Program-made: the position numbers and the translations under genes
The notes under the pieces: model-generated
Databases searched by the model: none
Seen by the model: the letters and a program-made list of their open reading frames with translations, nothing else
Told to the model about the DNA's origin: nothing
Assembly: GCA_964017145.1 (NCBI GenBank)
Contig: OZ024841.1
Location: 620,001 to 684,000, forward strand
Origin: Agrocybe praecox
Taxonomy: Eukaryota; Basidiomycota; Agaricomycetes; Agaricales; Agrocybaceae
Length of the DNA stretch: 64,000 bases
Direction of reading: 5' to 3'
In this document: positions 49,101 through 62,017 of the stretch, piece by piece
Numbering within the stretch: the stretch's first letter is position 1
Layout: each line of letters begins with the position of its first letter

Positions 49101-51790
49101 CACGATGCGGGTAGATGGAGGCAGATGCAATGTAACATTGAATGAAGTTTGAGCATTCACGGTCAAGGGCGCGAACTTGATTATCCAAAAGAATTTCGGG
49201 AGATAGAACTAGAAGGAAAAGAACCAAAATCGTATTTCACACTCGAATGATACAAGAGAGAAAAATAACAGGAAAGCTTAGGGGAAAAAAATAAAAGGCT
49301 CGAGAGAAAGCATAGAATGCTTGTTGGAGGTAATCCAACGCCACAAACAATTAGAAATAAATCATCCAGCAGAAGAGAGAAAAAGGGCTGTGCGGAATAA
49401 CCGGGCAATGGACTCAACAGACATTCAAATATTCAAATATTCACACTTCGATTCGACCTATATATGCCACAAAGGTCTAGCAGAGAAAATAATCAAGCAA
49501 GCAAAGATATAAAGGAAAGAAGAAAGGCCGCGCGGGGGTAGAGACGAATGAACCACGTACGGATATATACGCAGAGCGTCGACGATCATCTAAAGACGGG
49601 GAAGAAACGACGTTGAACAAGTCCCAGCGTGAATGAGGGAAGGGTAACGAGCAAAAAAACAATTCGATGAGGACGTACCAGTGGAGGTGAAGTTACGATT
49701 AATAACGCAGTGAGAGACGCACAGGGGTAAGCGAATAGCGTAGGCTCGTCCATTGATCGTGCGAGTATATCCAAAAGCCAGCCTGCGCGCACATTGAATC
49801 CATCCCATCCCAACACATACCGATCCGAAATTTAAACACAGCCCACTATCCACATCAACCACGGATTGCTATTTTCTCATCCTGTTGCTCGCTAGTTCAA
49901 CAACCACCTCCGTCACACTCAGGGCCGCAACAGCACATCCACCCATTCGAAGCCAGCCTGAGTGACCAGAATCATTTTCTTTTCCTTTTTCGTAGTGAAT
50001 TACGTATCCAAGACGAGGCCACCGAAGAACGAAAGAGACAGCAAATGGGAGGCTTGTGATACGTGCTGGAGCCATCCGGTATGACTTGTACTGGAGTAGC
50101 TTGGTTCGGATACGCGTCGAGCAGCCTCGCAAGGTGGCAGTAGCGGTCAAGGTTAAAGAAAATTCGGCTATGCGCGTCGCGCTGACAGGAACTCTATGCT
50201 ATCTAATCTAATCTGAACATTGCACTGCCACACTGACTGACCCGCCAACCATCATCTTGCCAGTTCCACCATCGACTCGGACTTGGATTCATTTCATGCC
50301 CCGTTCCACTTTCATTCTTCGACTCTCGAGTTTCAACCATGTCCCGCAACACAGGAAATAGACCACCTTCACTTGTCCTCATGCTCACATTTCGTTCGTA
50401 CCGGACGGCAACTTTGGACACCGCATCATTCGTCCCGAATCGATGTTGGGAGTGACATTCGTTAGGGAGGGTGTGCACAAGAGGGGAAGATGCGCGGATG
50501 ACGATGAAATGCAGCGAGGAAAAGGACGTCCGCAGCTGCTCGGCTTGAAGGATAGCACATACTACTTACCAAGTTTTTTGGTGTTAATTTCGCCGTGTCA
50601 TGCAGTACTGACCACTTCCTGTCCTGATCAGTCACGACTCACTACCAGCTTAGTGAAAAGCAATTCAAAACCGTATGCGCTCTCCTTTCTCTTGGGTACG
50701 AATCGCGGAACCGGAACCCAACTGGAAGCCACACCAAACGCTGGAGGAGACACAGAGCTGCGATCATCGATGACCGGGGGCCGGTGGCCTTTCGCAGCTT
50801 CTTCTGGAAGGCAAGAAAGCTGCGAGGAGTTGGCTCGTGCAGTTAGGCATTATCGAGTGCGAAAATAGCTTTTGGACTCGAGCATCGACAGACGATAGCA
50901 CTCCAACTTGCCTCACTTCGCTATGCCCATGCTCTTTCCCACTTCTTCATCGTTGTCTGCTATGCGACAGGTCCCTTTAATGGCATCTTTCGGACCTCAG
51001 ATTCCGCAATATCACCACGCTGTGTATCATCATCGACATCGGCCATCCCGTTCCTCCCCCTAACGATCGGTTCGCGTTCACCAATCATATCCCAGGAAAG
51101 CAAATAAACCTCACTCACGGAGCTAGAACCAGATTAATTCGACACCTCCTTTGGATCTTCAAACACTCCCAATCACCAGGATGAGCAGCATCAATTTAAT
51201 CAGGCCCCGGATGAGACAAACGATACATTCACGTACTTCGCAAATCCTTTTATCACACAGTACACACCTTCCACAGCGGCGGCCGCGGCCAATGAGAACC
51301 AGAGGACCCTTACCATTCCTATCCAAAACAACGACCCGCACCACCCGGGCACACCAAACTCTACCTTCTATTTATCCCACAGCCTTATTTCCCCGTTGTA
51401 TCCAAGTTGTATGATGGAGTTTCTCTACGATCACGTTAACGACGCCGACTACTCGACGTCGAACATGAACATCACACCTAAAGGCCTGAAAGTTCATAGG
51501 TCCGCTACCGTGCTTCATCTGCACGGCCCATTCTAAGGCGACCATGGATGATGGATGAAACATTCCGTGGATATGGACCCCAGAACTGTAATGTGATGTT
51601 TTTCGTTTACGAGTCCTGGTTCCGTTGGTGGGAATAGTAGAGGTGGTGGTGATGGTGATGGTGGGGCATCGTCGGCTAGGTTGGCGTCTGCGCTTGCGCT
51701 GGACGAGCACGGGCTGTCGTGGTTAGAATCTGGCTCGACGGTCGTGGGTGTGGATTTGGATCTGGTCGATCCTGCGACACCGTAGAGCGC
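43150..51790. repeat. Tandem block, copy II
   Basis: This is the second copy of the block at 32880-43150 and has the same order of segments. It lacks the roughly 1.2-kb stretch that carries the Lys-rich gene in copy I and has small insertions, for example about 47420-47520. It carries the second His-rich gene (46469-47052) and a more extended Gln/His-rich gene remnant at its right end. Confidence 0.7.
46469..47052 (-). CDS. His/Pro/Gly-rich small secreted protein, paralogue 2
   Basis: Paralogue of 37744-38393. The ATG at 47052 starts the same signal peptide (MISVNQIIKLTATIAGGFLV). Exon 1 (47052-46595) contains DLSGAKTITLRNLAFAGVEG, KRKPRGGHGHGG and a shorter HRPHPHRPHPHGPHRPHG region. A phase-2 GT-AG intron (46594-46518) joins exon 2 (46517-46469), ending SAGATDADTGADAAGY. 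Relative to paralogue 1 it has lost several His/Pro units and, in the tail, an in-frame 36-bp segment, and it has many substitutions, yet the frame, splice sites and stop are intact. Selection on the protein is therefore plausible, with length of the cationic region free to vary. Confidence 0.72.
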
Positions 51791-52526
51791 GATTTATCCT
51801 CGGGTCCAGCTTACTCACCACTCGCACTCTTATTCCTCACGCCCTAACTCTCATTCACACTGGCACTCGGGCGGCGATACAGCTCTCGCCGGCGTCAGCT
51901 TCTCGTATTCCACTTCCTCAGTATCAACACTAGCATCGGCCGTCGAATCGTCTTCCTCTTTCGAAGATGCCGGTGATGCCCTTGCCCTTGCCAGTGGCAA
52001 GGTCGATCCGAATTCGACCCACGATATCGCCACATATATGCAGTGCGCCAACCGAAACAGTTCATAGGCATTTACGGTATCCTCGATGCTCCTTCTGGCT
52101 GAGAAATTCCTGGCCACCACCAAACCGAACAACAACAATAACAACAGCATGGGCGCCGGTGATAATGGCGGCGTGGAGCCGTTCAGGGATGATTTGCCTT
52201 ATCATCATCAGCAGCAGCTGTACGCAGGCATGCCCACATCTGGGCCGGACGTTGATGGCGGTGCTTCGGGTGTTGATGATAGTCCGATGTACCAGCACGC
52301 GAGTAACGGGTATGGTGCTGATCCCGCTGGGCAAAGGCAGCATGTCGAGAAATACTTTGAGTTCAATATGGGTACGTCGAAGATCCCGCACCAGCAGGAC
52401 CAGCAGCAGGCGCACATGGGGAGGAGTTTACATCTGGGTGTCGGTGGAGGGTACTACAACGGTATGTCCTCGTTCTTGATCTCTCCGTCGAACATTGCTC
52501 TATTTTCTCTAGCGATGGATCTTTAG
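50930..52526 (+). pseudogene. Gln/His-rich gene, copy 3 (longest remnant)
   Basis: From about 51150 a plus frame NTPNHQDEQHQFNQAPDETN runs past ANENQRTLTIPIQNNDPHHP to a stop near 51535. A second open part (about 51830-52070) gives LAGVSFSYSTSSVSTLASAV and then FEDAGDALALASGKVDP. The last (52086-52526) gives NNNNNNSMGAGDN, DLPYHHQQQLYAGMP, DSPMYQHASNGYGADPAG and GGGYYNGMSS. A frame change near 52065 separates FIGIYGIL from the rest. The composition suggests an intrinsically disordered, possibly regulatory protein. Introns might rescue parts of it, but as read it is broken. Confidence 0.4.
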
Positions 52527-52699
52527 CTTTGACAGTTGACTCTCGGGTACATGCTTGTCAAAAATTTAAAGTCGCAATGCGAGTCGATGGCGGCGGCGGC
52601 GAGCGCAACTTGTTGTGCAGAGTAGTACTACTAGCACGGCATAGGTGTACCCACTGCCGTTGCTCATCGCTACGACTCACGAGTTGCTCACAAGCGGCA

Positions 52700-52940
52700 G
52701 CAGCGAACTTGCAGCGAAATCGACCTACGATATGGGCATGTACATGCAGTACGCCTACCATCAACAGCAGTTCGTAGGCATTTACGGGGTGTATTTGGAC
52801 TTTGATGTGCACGCGTTGAAGATTCAGCATCACCAGCATCAGCACTGGGCGCAGATAGGCATTGGGTTACATATGGGTGGCTGTGGAGGGTATGCGATGG
52901 CATGTCCGCCTAGCCATCGTATTTCTCGACATGGGTAGAA
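52700..52940 (+). pseudogene. Gln/His-rich gene tail, copy 4
   Basis: A plus frame with YDMGMYMQYAYHQQQFVGIY, DFDVHALKIQHHQHQHW and GLHMGGCGGYAMA repeats the end of copy 3 directly beside it, so this is a local tandem duplication. Stop near 52938. It aligns with the tail of copy 1 at 9216-9330, and its 3' flank resembles 9340-9420. Confidence 0.4.
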
Positions 52941-53399
52941 TTTTCTTGTGTTTGTGGTTGTTTTACTTGAATAGATATTCCGCGTATGTCTTTTCTTTGT
53001 TTCTATTTTTTCTGTATCGAACAGGTCTCTGATTCTTTGTCTTCGCGTCAAATTGTCCTCGTTGTTCCTTTTTCCATTGTACGTCATTTATATATGTATG
53101 TATGTATAACCTTCTACCCCCCATGGGCATTTCTCATTCCGGAATTTTTAATCGGATTTCTTGAGAGTCAAATGTGTTGGGTAATTGGGATTGGAATGTC
53201 CTAGAGTTTCATTTCTTTAATACCTCAGTCTCTCTCAATGTGCACGTGTTTAACTGTATCTATCCAGTACATTATTACATAGCCTCATACAGTACCTATA
53301 AATATGTGTTTTTTTACTTGCTTGAGATTCTGGTAGTTTGTTTGCGAATTGAGAACTTCAAGTGTGTTATGTAATTCTTATGTCATCTGCAATAATTAA

Positions 53400-54762
53400 G
53401 ATAGGATTGCCAAAGGATTGCTTTGTAATCTTTAGCACTCTCTTGAACCTGAACCACCACCATCTTTATTTTGCTAAAAATAGCATTTCTTACAGCCAAT
53501 CTACCATGGCTGGTAAGTCTTTTTATTGTTAGAATGTCCGAATTTGTAAGTGATTTTCTGGATTATTAGAAAATTGGCTTAATCCGAACCTCAACCTTGA
53601 AGCCAATAGAGCTAAAACCAATTCTGATTATTGTTACTCAAATGTTTGTGCAGATCAATATTTCCTACCTTCTCCATTTTTTGTGCACTCTGCTCATCTC
53701 TTGATTGGCACAGCTCTGGTTAATCTCTGCTTCTTGGATGCAATATAGCTGGCTGGTCATTCAGAAGTGAGACCAACTGCTGTACATCAAAAATTGACTA
53801 TTCAATTGCCACACAAGGTATGTATTTTCCTCTCAGTAACATGGAATTGATGCTAATGATCTTAGTTCTGGAAATTATGGTGGCTTCATTGGGGAGCAAT
53901 GGCCAAGCTAGGCTCCTGTATGTAGATCCTAGAGTAAATTACTTTACAAAAAATTCCTTATTTTGTGCTTTAGATATAAAGCTAGTGAGGAACTGCTGAC
54001 TGGTGATTAGCTAGATATAGAATGGAAAAAATTTGGTACTTTCTTCAAGGATTTACAGCAGGTGACTCAAGGGGTGGTGGGTGAGGAAGAAAACCATTTA
54101 CCTGCTTTTTACATCTCATAGTCTCTAGCATTTTCTCATTTGATATACCCCAACCCCTGTTTGTGCCCCTGTTTGGCCTTGCATTCTGTAAGATATCTTT
54201 TAGTAATGACTCAATTTTGACTTATTAGTTTAATAACTTGCTTCAACATGGATTGATATGGCTTAAGGTGTGGAGTATGACCTCAGCTATACCTGGTTTT
54301 ATGCATCTATATTATTATCCCTTTTATACTTGTTATATACTTGTACTTAGATATATCTAACTCTATACAACTTGATTTTGGATATAGCAAGATCCAGAAT
54401 TGCACCAAACATCAAACCAAATATATTTAGTTGTATTGCCCTATATTTGGCTCAATTTGACTAGACCATGTTTTCACTGGGGATAAGAGACCATGCTGAT
54501 GGTGCAGCTCAGCAGGCAGAAGAATATAGAGGACATAAGAAAAAGACAACTTTACCTTTTTATATTCTCATAATTCATTTGTACCTTACAGTTGGGCTTG
54601 TTGTCTTTGTGTTGGGAATCAGGAAGAAGAAAAAATAAATATTTAATATTTAACTCACAGTGGACAATCAGAATTGGTTTTAGCTCTCTTGGCTTCAAGG
54701 CAAAGATGCTATGAGGTATTTTAGTGAATAATACACATGTAAATGATGTACAGTAAAAAATG

Positions 54763-54794
<32 letters not shown>

Positions 54795-54800
54795 ACAACT
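53400..54800. mobile_element. AT-rich, CpG-poor island, probable decayed mobile element
   Basis: The base composition changes abruptly: AT-rich, very few CpG and many TpG/CpA, unlike both flanks. An inverted repeat of about 35-45 bp is present: the GAAGCCAATAGAGC-type stretch near 53600-53640 is matched on the other strand near 54663-54702. An A run of 30 lies at 54763-54792. One plus-strand spliced frame can be drawn (ATG near 53506, GT-AG intron to 53567, then ENWLNPNLNLEANRAKTNSD) but it meets a TAG near 53746. The pattern fits a mobile element altered by deamination of methylated C or a RIP-like process. The superfamily is not identifiable. Confidence 0.45.
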
Positions 54801-54931
54801 TGGGGACAACTTGACAGAAATAACTATAAGAGAAAAGACAGAAATGTTCGACGCACAGAAAAAAAATGAACAATGCAAAAATGCACGCAGAATATATCTA
54901 ATCGGGTAAAGTGATGAGAAAAGCGAGAAAT

Positions 54932-55130
54932 CTACCCACGTCGAGAAGGATCAACACCATATCTGTTGCTCGCCTGCTGGTATATCGCATTAGCATCACT
55001 GTCCCCCAGAGATCTGGGCATGCCTACATACCAGTGCAGATGCTGCTGCTGCTGCTGAAAATGCAGATCATAAGGCCATCTCGACGTCAACGAGTAGGTG
55101 TCAACCCCGCTGCCAACTACTGAGGCTGCT
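54932..55130 (-). pseudogene. Inverted fragment of the Gln/His-rich gene
   Basis: The minus strand encodes PYDLHFQQQQQHLHWYVGMP and IYQQASNRYGVDPSRRG. This matches DLPYHHQQQLYAGMP and MYQHASNGYGADPAG of copy 3 at 52190-52340, but in opposite orientation. The AT-rich island lies between the two. Confidence 0.5.
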
Positions 55131-58100
55131 GAGGCGAATGGTGGGGAAGGTGAATGTAAGCCATTCCTCTTCTCAGTGAGAGGAGATGGCCTGACGATGG
55201 CCAAAGTTCCATCGATCATAGGCTGCATGGATGTGAATAACAGGAGTGACGGCAATATGTCAAGGAAGGGGAAAGACTTGATAGGATGGGTCGGTAGTTG
55301 TTGCGAAGGGCTGAAAGAGAACGAATACCTGAGTGTCATAGAACACGGGAATGACGATAGGCGTCGACCGAGTTCGAGTGTGGAAGAGCGGTCCATTGAA
55401 ACTGCATCACAGGAAGAATCAATGAGAGACATTGTCCATGCAGGGACAGAAGGGTTAGAGCATTCCTGGTAATGTCGAGCCCTCCTGTCAAGCCTAGGTC
55501 CACGAACATTCTCAGTCCGAGTCCAACGAGCACCCTCCACGGACATCGAGGTATCAATGGATGCCGTCGCAGCCCACCAGGCTCGATCCATCCACCATTC
55601 TCTTTCCACTCCTAAAATCCCTCCCAAACCCTCACACGCAACATCCCCTCCCCTCGCTCAAACTCCTTTTTCATAAAACCATAACCATAACCATAAGGCC
55701 CGTCCATCCAACCATTCCCTCCGCATGTTCCAACTTCTGTCGAGCGCGCACCTCCATTACACTCCACACCACTGCGCGAATCCCATCCATCTCTTTGCCC
55801 CGGATTCCGTGGTACATGTACACATCTAGTGCGCAGGCGCAGGCGCAGTCCCAACCATCATGTTATCCAACCTATTCAACCCCCTCTCTTCCTCCGGACC
55901 CTCCTTATCCTCAAGAGCTCTGTTCTTCATTCGGTCCCCTCCTCCTTCTATAATCCATAAATAGCCTCGCTCGCTCGCTCGAACTCAACTCCAAGTTTCA
56001 CAGGGCACCTAAACCAAGGCAAGGTACATCCTGCATGATTTTGATTCCAGAACGAGGGGTAGGAAACAGGAGACGCAGAGGTGGAGGCAGAGGCAGAGGT
56101 GGAAGCAAAGGCAGATGGAGGGAAGCGAATGAAAGAAGCAAAGGAAAGGAAGCAAAGGGAAAAAAATGCAGACAGGTAATCTCAAATGACTACCAAAGGA
56201 AATCTAAATCTATCGCCAAACTGGCGGACAAGAACACGAATCACACCATCACCAAACACGTAATCAGAAAGTAGAAAAGAAAAAGAAAGGACAAGAAGGA
56301 CAGAAAGGAAAGGAGGAGGATGAGAAAGGAACGAGGAAATGAAAAAATAAATGTGGAAATAAAAATTATCGCACATCATACGACGGACAGGCATCATGGC
56401 CCAACGCCAAAACGGAATGAACATTATGTATGGGAAGAAGAACAGGCAGAGAGAGGGCAGAGGAGGATGAGGATGACAAGTCGGGAATCGAGAGAAGGAC
56501 CTTGTCCCATAATGGGTGAGCTCCAAAGGTTACGCAAGGAAATCCACCATGAAGCTAAAGAGCGAGACGGATGACGTGCGAGTCTATGTACGCCGTTGTG
56601 GAGAGCAGGAGGGGGTTGAACCAAGGACACTGTGGATAGCGCCGGCGGCATAATTTTGTGCCCCGAGGGTACCGTATAACAGTGTCTCCCAAGCATGTAT
56701 AAACACTAGTACCTCCAGACACCATATTTAAGTACTTTTGGCGGGAGTGATCGTCACTGAAATTTGGTACTTAAAAGTAGTAAATTATGTACCCTTTCCT
56801 TGCGGCAAATAACAGTGTTCATTTAAGCAGTACTTTTCTATGCTTTCCAAGCACTAATAAATATTGTTTTAGGAACACCATATTTTCATTTAGTGGGGGC
56901 ATACACTACTACATGCAAAGTATCATACAATACTAGTGCTTACCTGCCTAGACGAGACCACAAATAATGGAGGGAAACTGACCTGTTCTTTTTGAACGAC
57001 TTTGAGGTGTCTGATAAGAAATCCTTGAATATCAAGTAACATCAATTAACATTTGAATGTTGACGTGCACAGAACGGAATACATACTTTATGCCAGCATA
57101 CATGCACCATTTCACCGCACAATCCCACTGTTGTTTGGCACATGCATTCTCTTTGCCACAATCTTCTAAGAACATGTTTTTTCAGTGCTAATAGCCCTCA
57201 AACAATAAAAAATGTGCGCATATACTTACCTATAAATACGAATTTCGGCAGCGGGGGCCCACATTGGACAATGGTCGTGGTACAACCCTTGACCATGAGG
57301 ATTGAGAGATATCAGTGACAGGTAGATGCATCGTCGACATGAATCCGACCTGAATATTGGGTTGGCGGCCACCGATGCTGTAGAGAGCCTGAAGAAGGAA
57401 AGGTTTTTCCCGACGACCAAACGCGGACTCGGAAAAGTAGCCGCCAGAGAAGATTGGGTCCTCTGAACTTTGAGAACACATAAAAAGGGCATTTCAGGTG
57501 GGTTCTCCGAGAATCGTAACGGAGGGGTGGCCCACGGGCAGGGCTCAGCGCAAACAACATGGAGGGTATGCGCAAGACGCAACTTTGATTAACCCGAATG
57601 CAGCCGAGCTGCCCGTACGAAGTTCAAACCCCGACACATTTTGAAAAGTGACTAAGTCCGACGAGTCTTCAAGCTTCAGGGGCTCCCGTCGCGCCGCATG
57701 CCGCAAAGCTGTACTATCACTACCAAACCACAAACCTATGATAAACTCCAGAGAGAATGAAAAACGAAAGAGACACCTTTCTTATCCCTGCATAAAAATT
57801 GGCGTAGTCGTGGCCCACGATCCGGACCTTGTGTCCTGGCCCCTGGGGTGCCTGATTGATAGGGTAGGTCCTTTCAATTCCCTTTAATATTTTTCAAGTT
57901 TTGACTGAGAAGTCAAGAATCATACAAAGAGGGTAGATAAAACTGCATTCAAGCTTTCTTATAGTAGATTTGTGTACTTAGAGGCTCTCTGTATAAGGAT
58001 AGAGGTAGTACTGGGGAATGTGTAAGAAAAGTACCAAAGATTGCTGCTTTACAGGTCCTGTATTTCGGTACTCGGCAAACCAGCTGAGGGTCGGCATCAA

Positions 58101-60120
58101 GAATTGGTGTTTTCAAAGTAGTGGGGCTGGGGCACGGATTTTCATTGCTCTATGGCAGCCATTTTTGACGTCCCCGAGGACACTTAACACTCGGCAGCAA
58201 ATATTGATACCCCTCGGGGCCGTGCTTTAGAAGCAACAAATATGCCTGCTTTTGGCAGTGCCGCTTTTGCCGTTTCGCAATCACATTCAATCGGTACCAG
58301 AATTGGCCACCTATTTTCTTGTTTTAGTGCTTTGGCACCAAAGTTTGCCGCCGGCGCTATCCACAGTGAGGAGAACTCGAGACTGCAAAAGTTGGCAAGG
58401 AAAAGGAGGTCCGGTTCAAAACGACGCGAAAACAAAAAGAGGAAAGACGATAGCGAAAGAGATGAATAACGGAAGGAAGGAGAGAAGAACAATCCGACTG
58501 TGCGCAGATAGCACGAAACAGGACGAACTTGATTCACGGCAAGAGCAAACGCAGGCTCGGCCGTAGAGGAGGGCTTGAAGAGGGAGATGGACCAGGTGGT
58601 GATATGGATGACGCATATTGTTACAGACGCATACGCAATCCATGGACTGACACCTGCCATGTCGCCCTTTCCCGCTTCCCATTCGACGTTCTCCGTCCTG
58701 TTCCAGCTACCCTCGTTCTCTTTCTACTCCGAGAACCCTGCTCAAATCCATCCCAAGCCCTCTCATGCCTCAGATTTTCATCCACCCTTGCTCGCTCAAG
58801 CAAACCATAACAAACATCCATCCATTCGCTCGGCGTTGGAGCAGTCCAGTATGCAGCTAGATGGCGTAGCTGGGCTCGGAAGCGCGTCGAGCAGCCTCGC
58901 ACGATGGCGGTAATGGGCAAAGGATTGGATTGGATTCAGCTATGTACGCGTCGGGGTCACATAGAGTCTGTACACGATCTAATCTAATCAGACCGGTTGC
59001 ACTGCCACAGCGTGTATCTCTGCGAATCCCATCTCTCCGAATTCATGCTTCGCCTCGGACGTGATGCATGTACACGCCTTGGGCGCAGGCGCAGCCTCAA
59101 CCATCTGTCCAACACAACCCCCTCCCTCCGGACCCTCCCTATTCTCGAGAGCTTTGATCTCTATTCTCTGCGCCGTCCGTCCATATATCCCTGCAACTTC
59201 GGTCGCTCGAACTCCGAGCTCCGCATAGGCTAAACCAAGGTACTTCCAGCGTGATTTCGGTCTTTTTCCGTAGGTATCCAAAACGAAGGCAGAAAGCAGG
59301 AGACGGCGCACACTACAGAGGAAGAGGAAGAGGAAGAGGAGGAGGAGGAGGATAAAGGGAAGCAAACGAAGCAAACGAAAGAAGCAAACGAAAGACTTAG
59401 CGAAGAAACGAATTCGTGTGACCGTGACACGAAGCATCGCACACCAGTTACTATACTCTAGGCATGGTGTGTATGAATCTCGACTCGGTCGTCCAGGTCC
59501 TTCTCATGGACAGGATTTGAAAGCTCTTTCTCGAACTAACTTGACGTTGCCCATAAAATATCTCGAAGCCGGTCAGAATCCTACACTGACAGGAAGTTTG
59601 GCCCTATCACTGCACACCAATATCAACTTTTCTACGTCGTTCCTTCGTTCTTTTATGGACCTTTGGTGCCTCCGAGTCCATACTCGTCACCGCAAGCACT
59701 CGCGCTTATTTTAAATCTCTACTAAAAATTTCCTGCTTCCTCCCACCAGCAGTATAATGATCTTCCGCATCCCCGACGACGATTCTCGTTGAATTGCCGC
59801 CTTAAGGGGCACAGTGCTGAAATGGTATACAGGTGAGAAGTAAAAGCGGGCGAAGATGGATTAACAACGCAGTGAAATACATTGAAGGCGGTAGCGAGAA
59901 AAGGACCTGGAAGGAACAACAGCTTCCCCTTCCGTTTCCGGCCACATATATTACATATCCTTAGCCTACGCCCATACACACGACCAACCAACCGACACCT
60001 TGTTTAACACATCAGCCTTCCGACCCCAACAGTCGGCGACGTCGATCCCATCCCATCTTTCCAGACGCGGCTAGCCCTGCCATCTTGACTCGCATCACCA
60101 CCGACTTCCAACCAAGACAT
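55130..60120. repeat. Partial, rearranged copies of the tandem block
   Basis: Segments match copies I and II: 55985-56130 with 34670-34800, 56170-56620 with 33145-33800, 58370-59040 with 33800-34500, 59230-59420 with 34715-34890 and 59920-60120 with 35540-35760. The match at 56620 continues at 58369 after the transposon. A GAGGAA-type purine run lies near 59318-59352. No gene is recognised in this DNA. Confidence 0.5.
56628..58368. mobile_element. DNA transposon (1741 bp) with TIRs and AGGA target duplication
   Basis: Both ends start CACTGTGGATAGCGCCGGCG in inverted orientation; the perfect match covers about 23 bp and a weaker match extends to 35 bp (56628-56662 and 58334-58368). Four bases, AGGA, flank both sides (56624-56627 and 58369-58372). 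The related sequences near 33830 and 43737 show the uninterrupted site with a single AGGA. Internal DNA is AT-rich near the ends. Minus-strand open frames at 57226-57733 (for example DSSDLVTFQNVSGFELRTGS) may be remnants of a gene, but no transposase motif was recognised. It is probably a non-autonomous or decayed element, superfamily undetermined. Confidence 0.85.
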
Positions 60121-62017
60121 CCTATTCCCTATCGTACGGTTAATGTCCAGTACAAAAATTGCGTGAGACTTGGATATGATGACCGAGGAGATGTTTGAAA
60201 CAGAGGATCACAATCCACGTTAGTAATTAATCAAGCATGAAGGAACATCCACCTGAAGAGATGAATGAGCGAACGAGAGTGAATCGTCGAGTGATGTCAC
60301 CGGCAGCCTACTGGTGAACGAAATATAGCGTGCACACATCAGAGATGATCGAAATCAAGAGAATAATTACTACCACGACAATCAGATCAGTACGCTTTCT
60401 GAGAAGCTCGTTTGTATGAAACAAAACGTGCCGGAGGACGAAGCTGAAAAAGGAATGCAGGGAGGTCGATCGATCACGACGTCGAGTATAAAATCAAAAT
60501 CGTCGCGTTCCGTGCGGTACGTTCTAGGACTTTTGATAATGGTAGCGATGAGGAAGGAGTTGACACGGACGCACAATGTGTATGCCCCAATTGAAGAAAA
60601 CCTGCATTGACAGAGGAAGTAAGAAGAAAGGTTGACATAGAAGTGAGGGGGCCAAGGAGAACGGGAAAGGGCTGGGAAAACTTCGCCTGGTCATCGTTCT
60701 CGGCGGAGGGTATTGAAGAGCGGGTTTGTCTGTTTGGAAGAGACCGACGCAAATCTAAATGTGTCAGATAGGATCTGGGATACAGAATACAGAATAAATA
60801 CACATACACCAGATTCTTTATTCCAAACACCACACATGTGTCCGTTTTTTTATCTGACAAAGCGACGAGGATAAGACGAGAGGAAAGCTAAGCATAGGGT
60901 TAAGAGCATGAGAGAAAAGCAAAAAATGACGGGATGATCGCAGCTCAACTGGGAGAAAAAATGAAGGGATCACGAAACGGCGTACAGAACCAACAGCCTC
61001 CGCAGATCGTATACCACGAAACCGTGTGTAGGAGTTGAATTGCCTACAGCGATGAAATATGTGCGTTTTAAGCAGTTTTGTTCGGTCCATAATGGCCACG
61101 GCGAGAGCGCTATTGACGTGGACAAACGATAAACGTGCCTTGATGCAAACAGAGGAGCGACGCGGGAAGCGAGATCTGTGGGATATGGACGAACGGGGTC
61201 AGGAGGAAGAAAACATGGTATAGAGCACACCTCTGCCAAATTCTGCATTCTACCGCACACATCTATTTACGTTCCATCCCACCGCCCCCGAACTCATGCC
61301 CACAAAACGAGTCAGCCCAAGTAACAACAGTCTAAGCGAAAAGAACAGGTGAGTCGGTATATCTTGACTTTTGTTTTCGTGTTCTCCGCATCGTCTGTCT
61401 ATTTCGATCCTTTGAACTTGCGGTCTGTTCTAAAATGGTGGTGAACGCGAAGAGGGTTCAAAATAACATTGATGACGGTCAGACGCGCTACTTTGGTTCG
61501 TGTGGCGATGCTCGGCGATGTCGGCAGCGAGCTACGCTTCCTCGGTTCCCTTGCATTGCTTTTGCATCAAACCATCTCAAGCTCTTCGTTCCAAATCGAC
61601 GACAATCTATCAAAATATAGAAATATGTTGTGACTGTTTGAAAGTATCCTCTTTCCTCAATAATCCTAACTATGTGTGAGTGTTTTTATTGCAAACTTTA
61701 CTCACTGAGGACTACTGGAGGAAGCTTGGGCTCGACTCAACATTAACAAAGTCCGAGTATGAAATGGCAATGGAGCACGTCCAAAATTAAGAAAAACCTG
61801 ATAGGTTGCGGCTATGTGAAATACAGCTAGTCCAGTCGGGAGAGGAGAGCGATGCCGGGAGACTATAATTATAGTCGCTCGCATGACTCGCCTCGTGTCA
61901 AACAAGGAGTAAAAACGACATAGGTTTCCATTTCAGCCTCGTCCACTTCACTCTTATTGCTACAGTCAAGCCCTCCTGCATTTATGTTTCTTGAATAACC
62001 CACCCTCTTGTCAACCC
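60120..62017. other. Region without a recognised gene
   Basis: Several open frames of 60-130 codons occur on both strands (for example 60860-60474 minus), but none shows a domain, signal peptide with support, or conserved copy elsewhere in the window. The last few hundred bases before 62018 contain the promoter of the NACHT gene. Confidence 0.4.
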
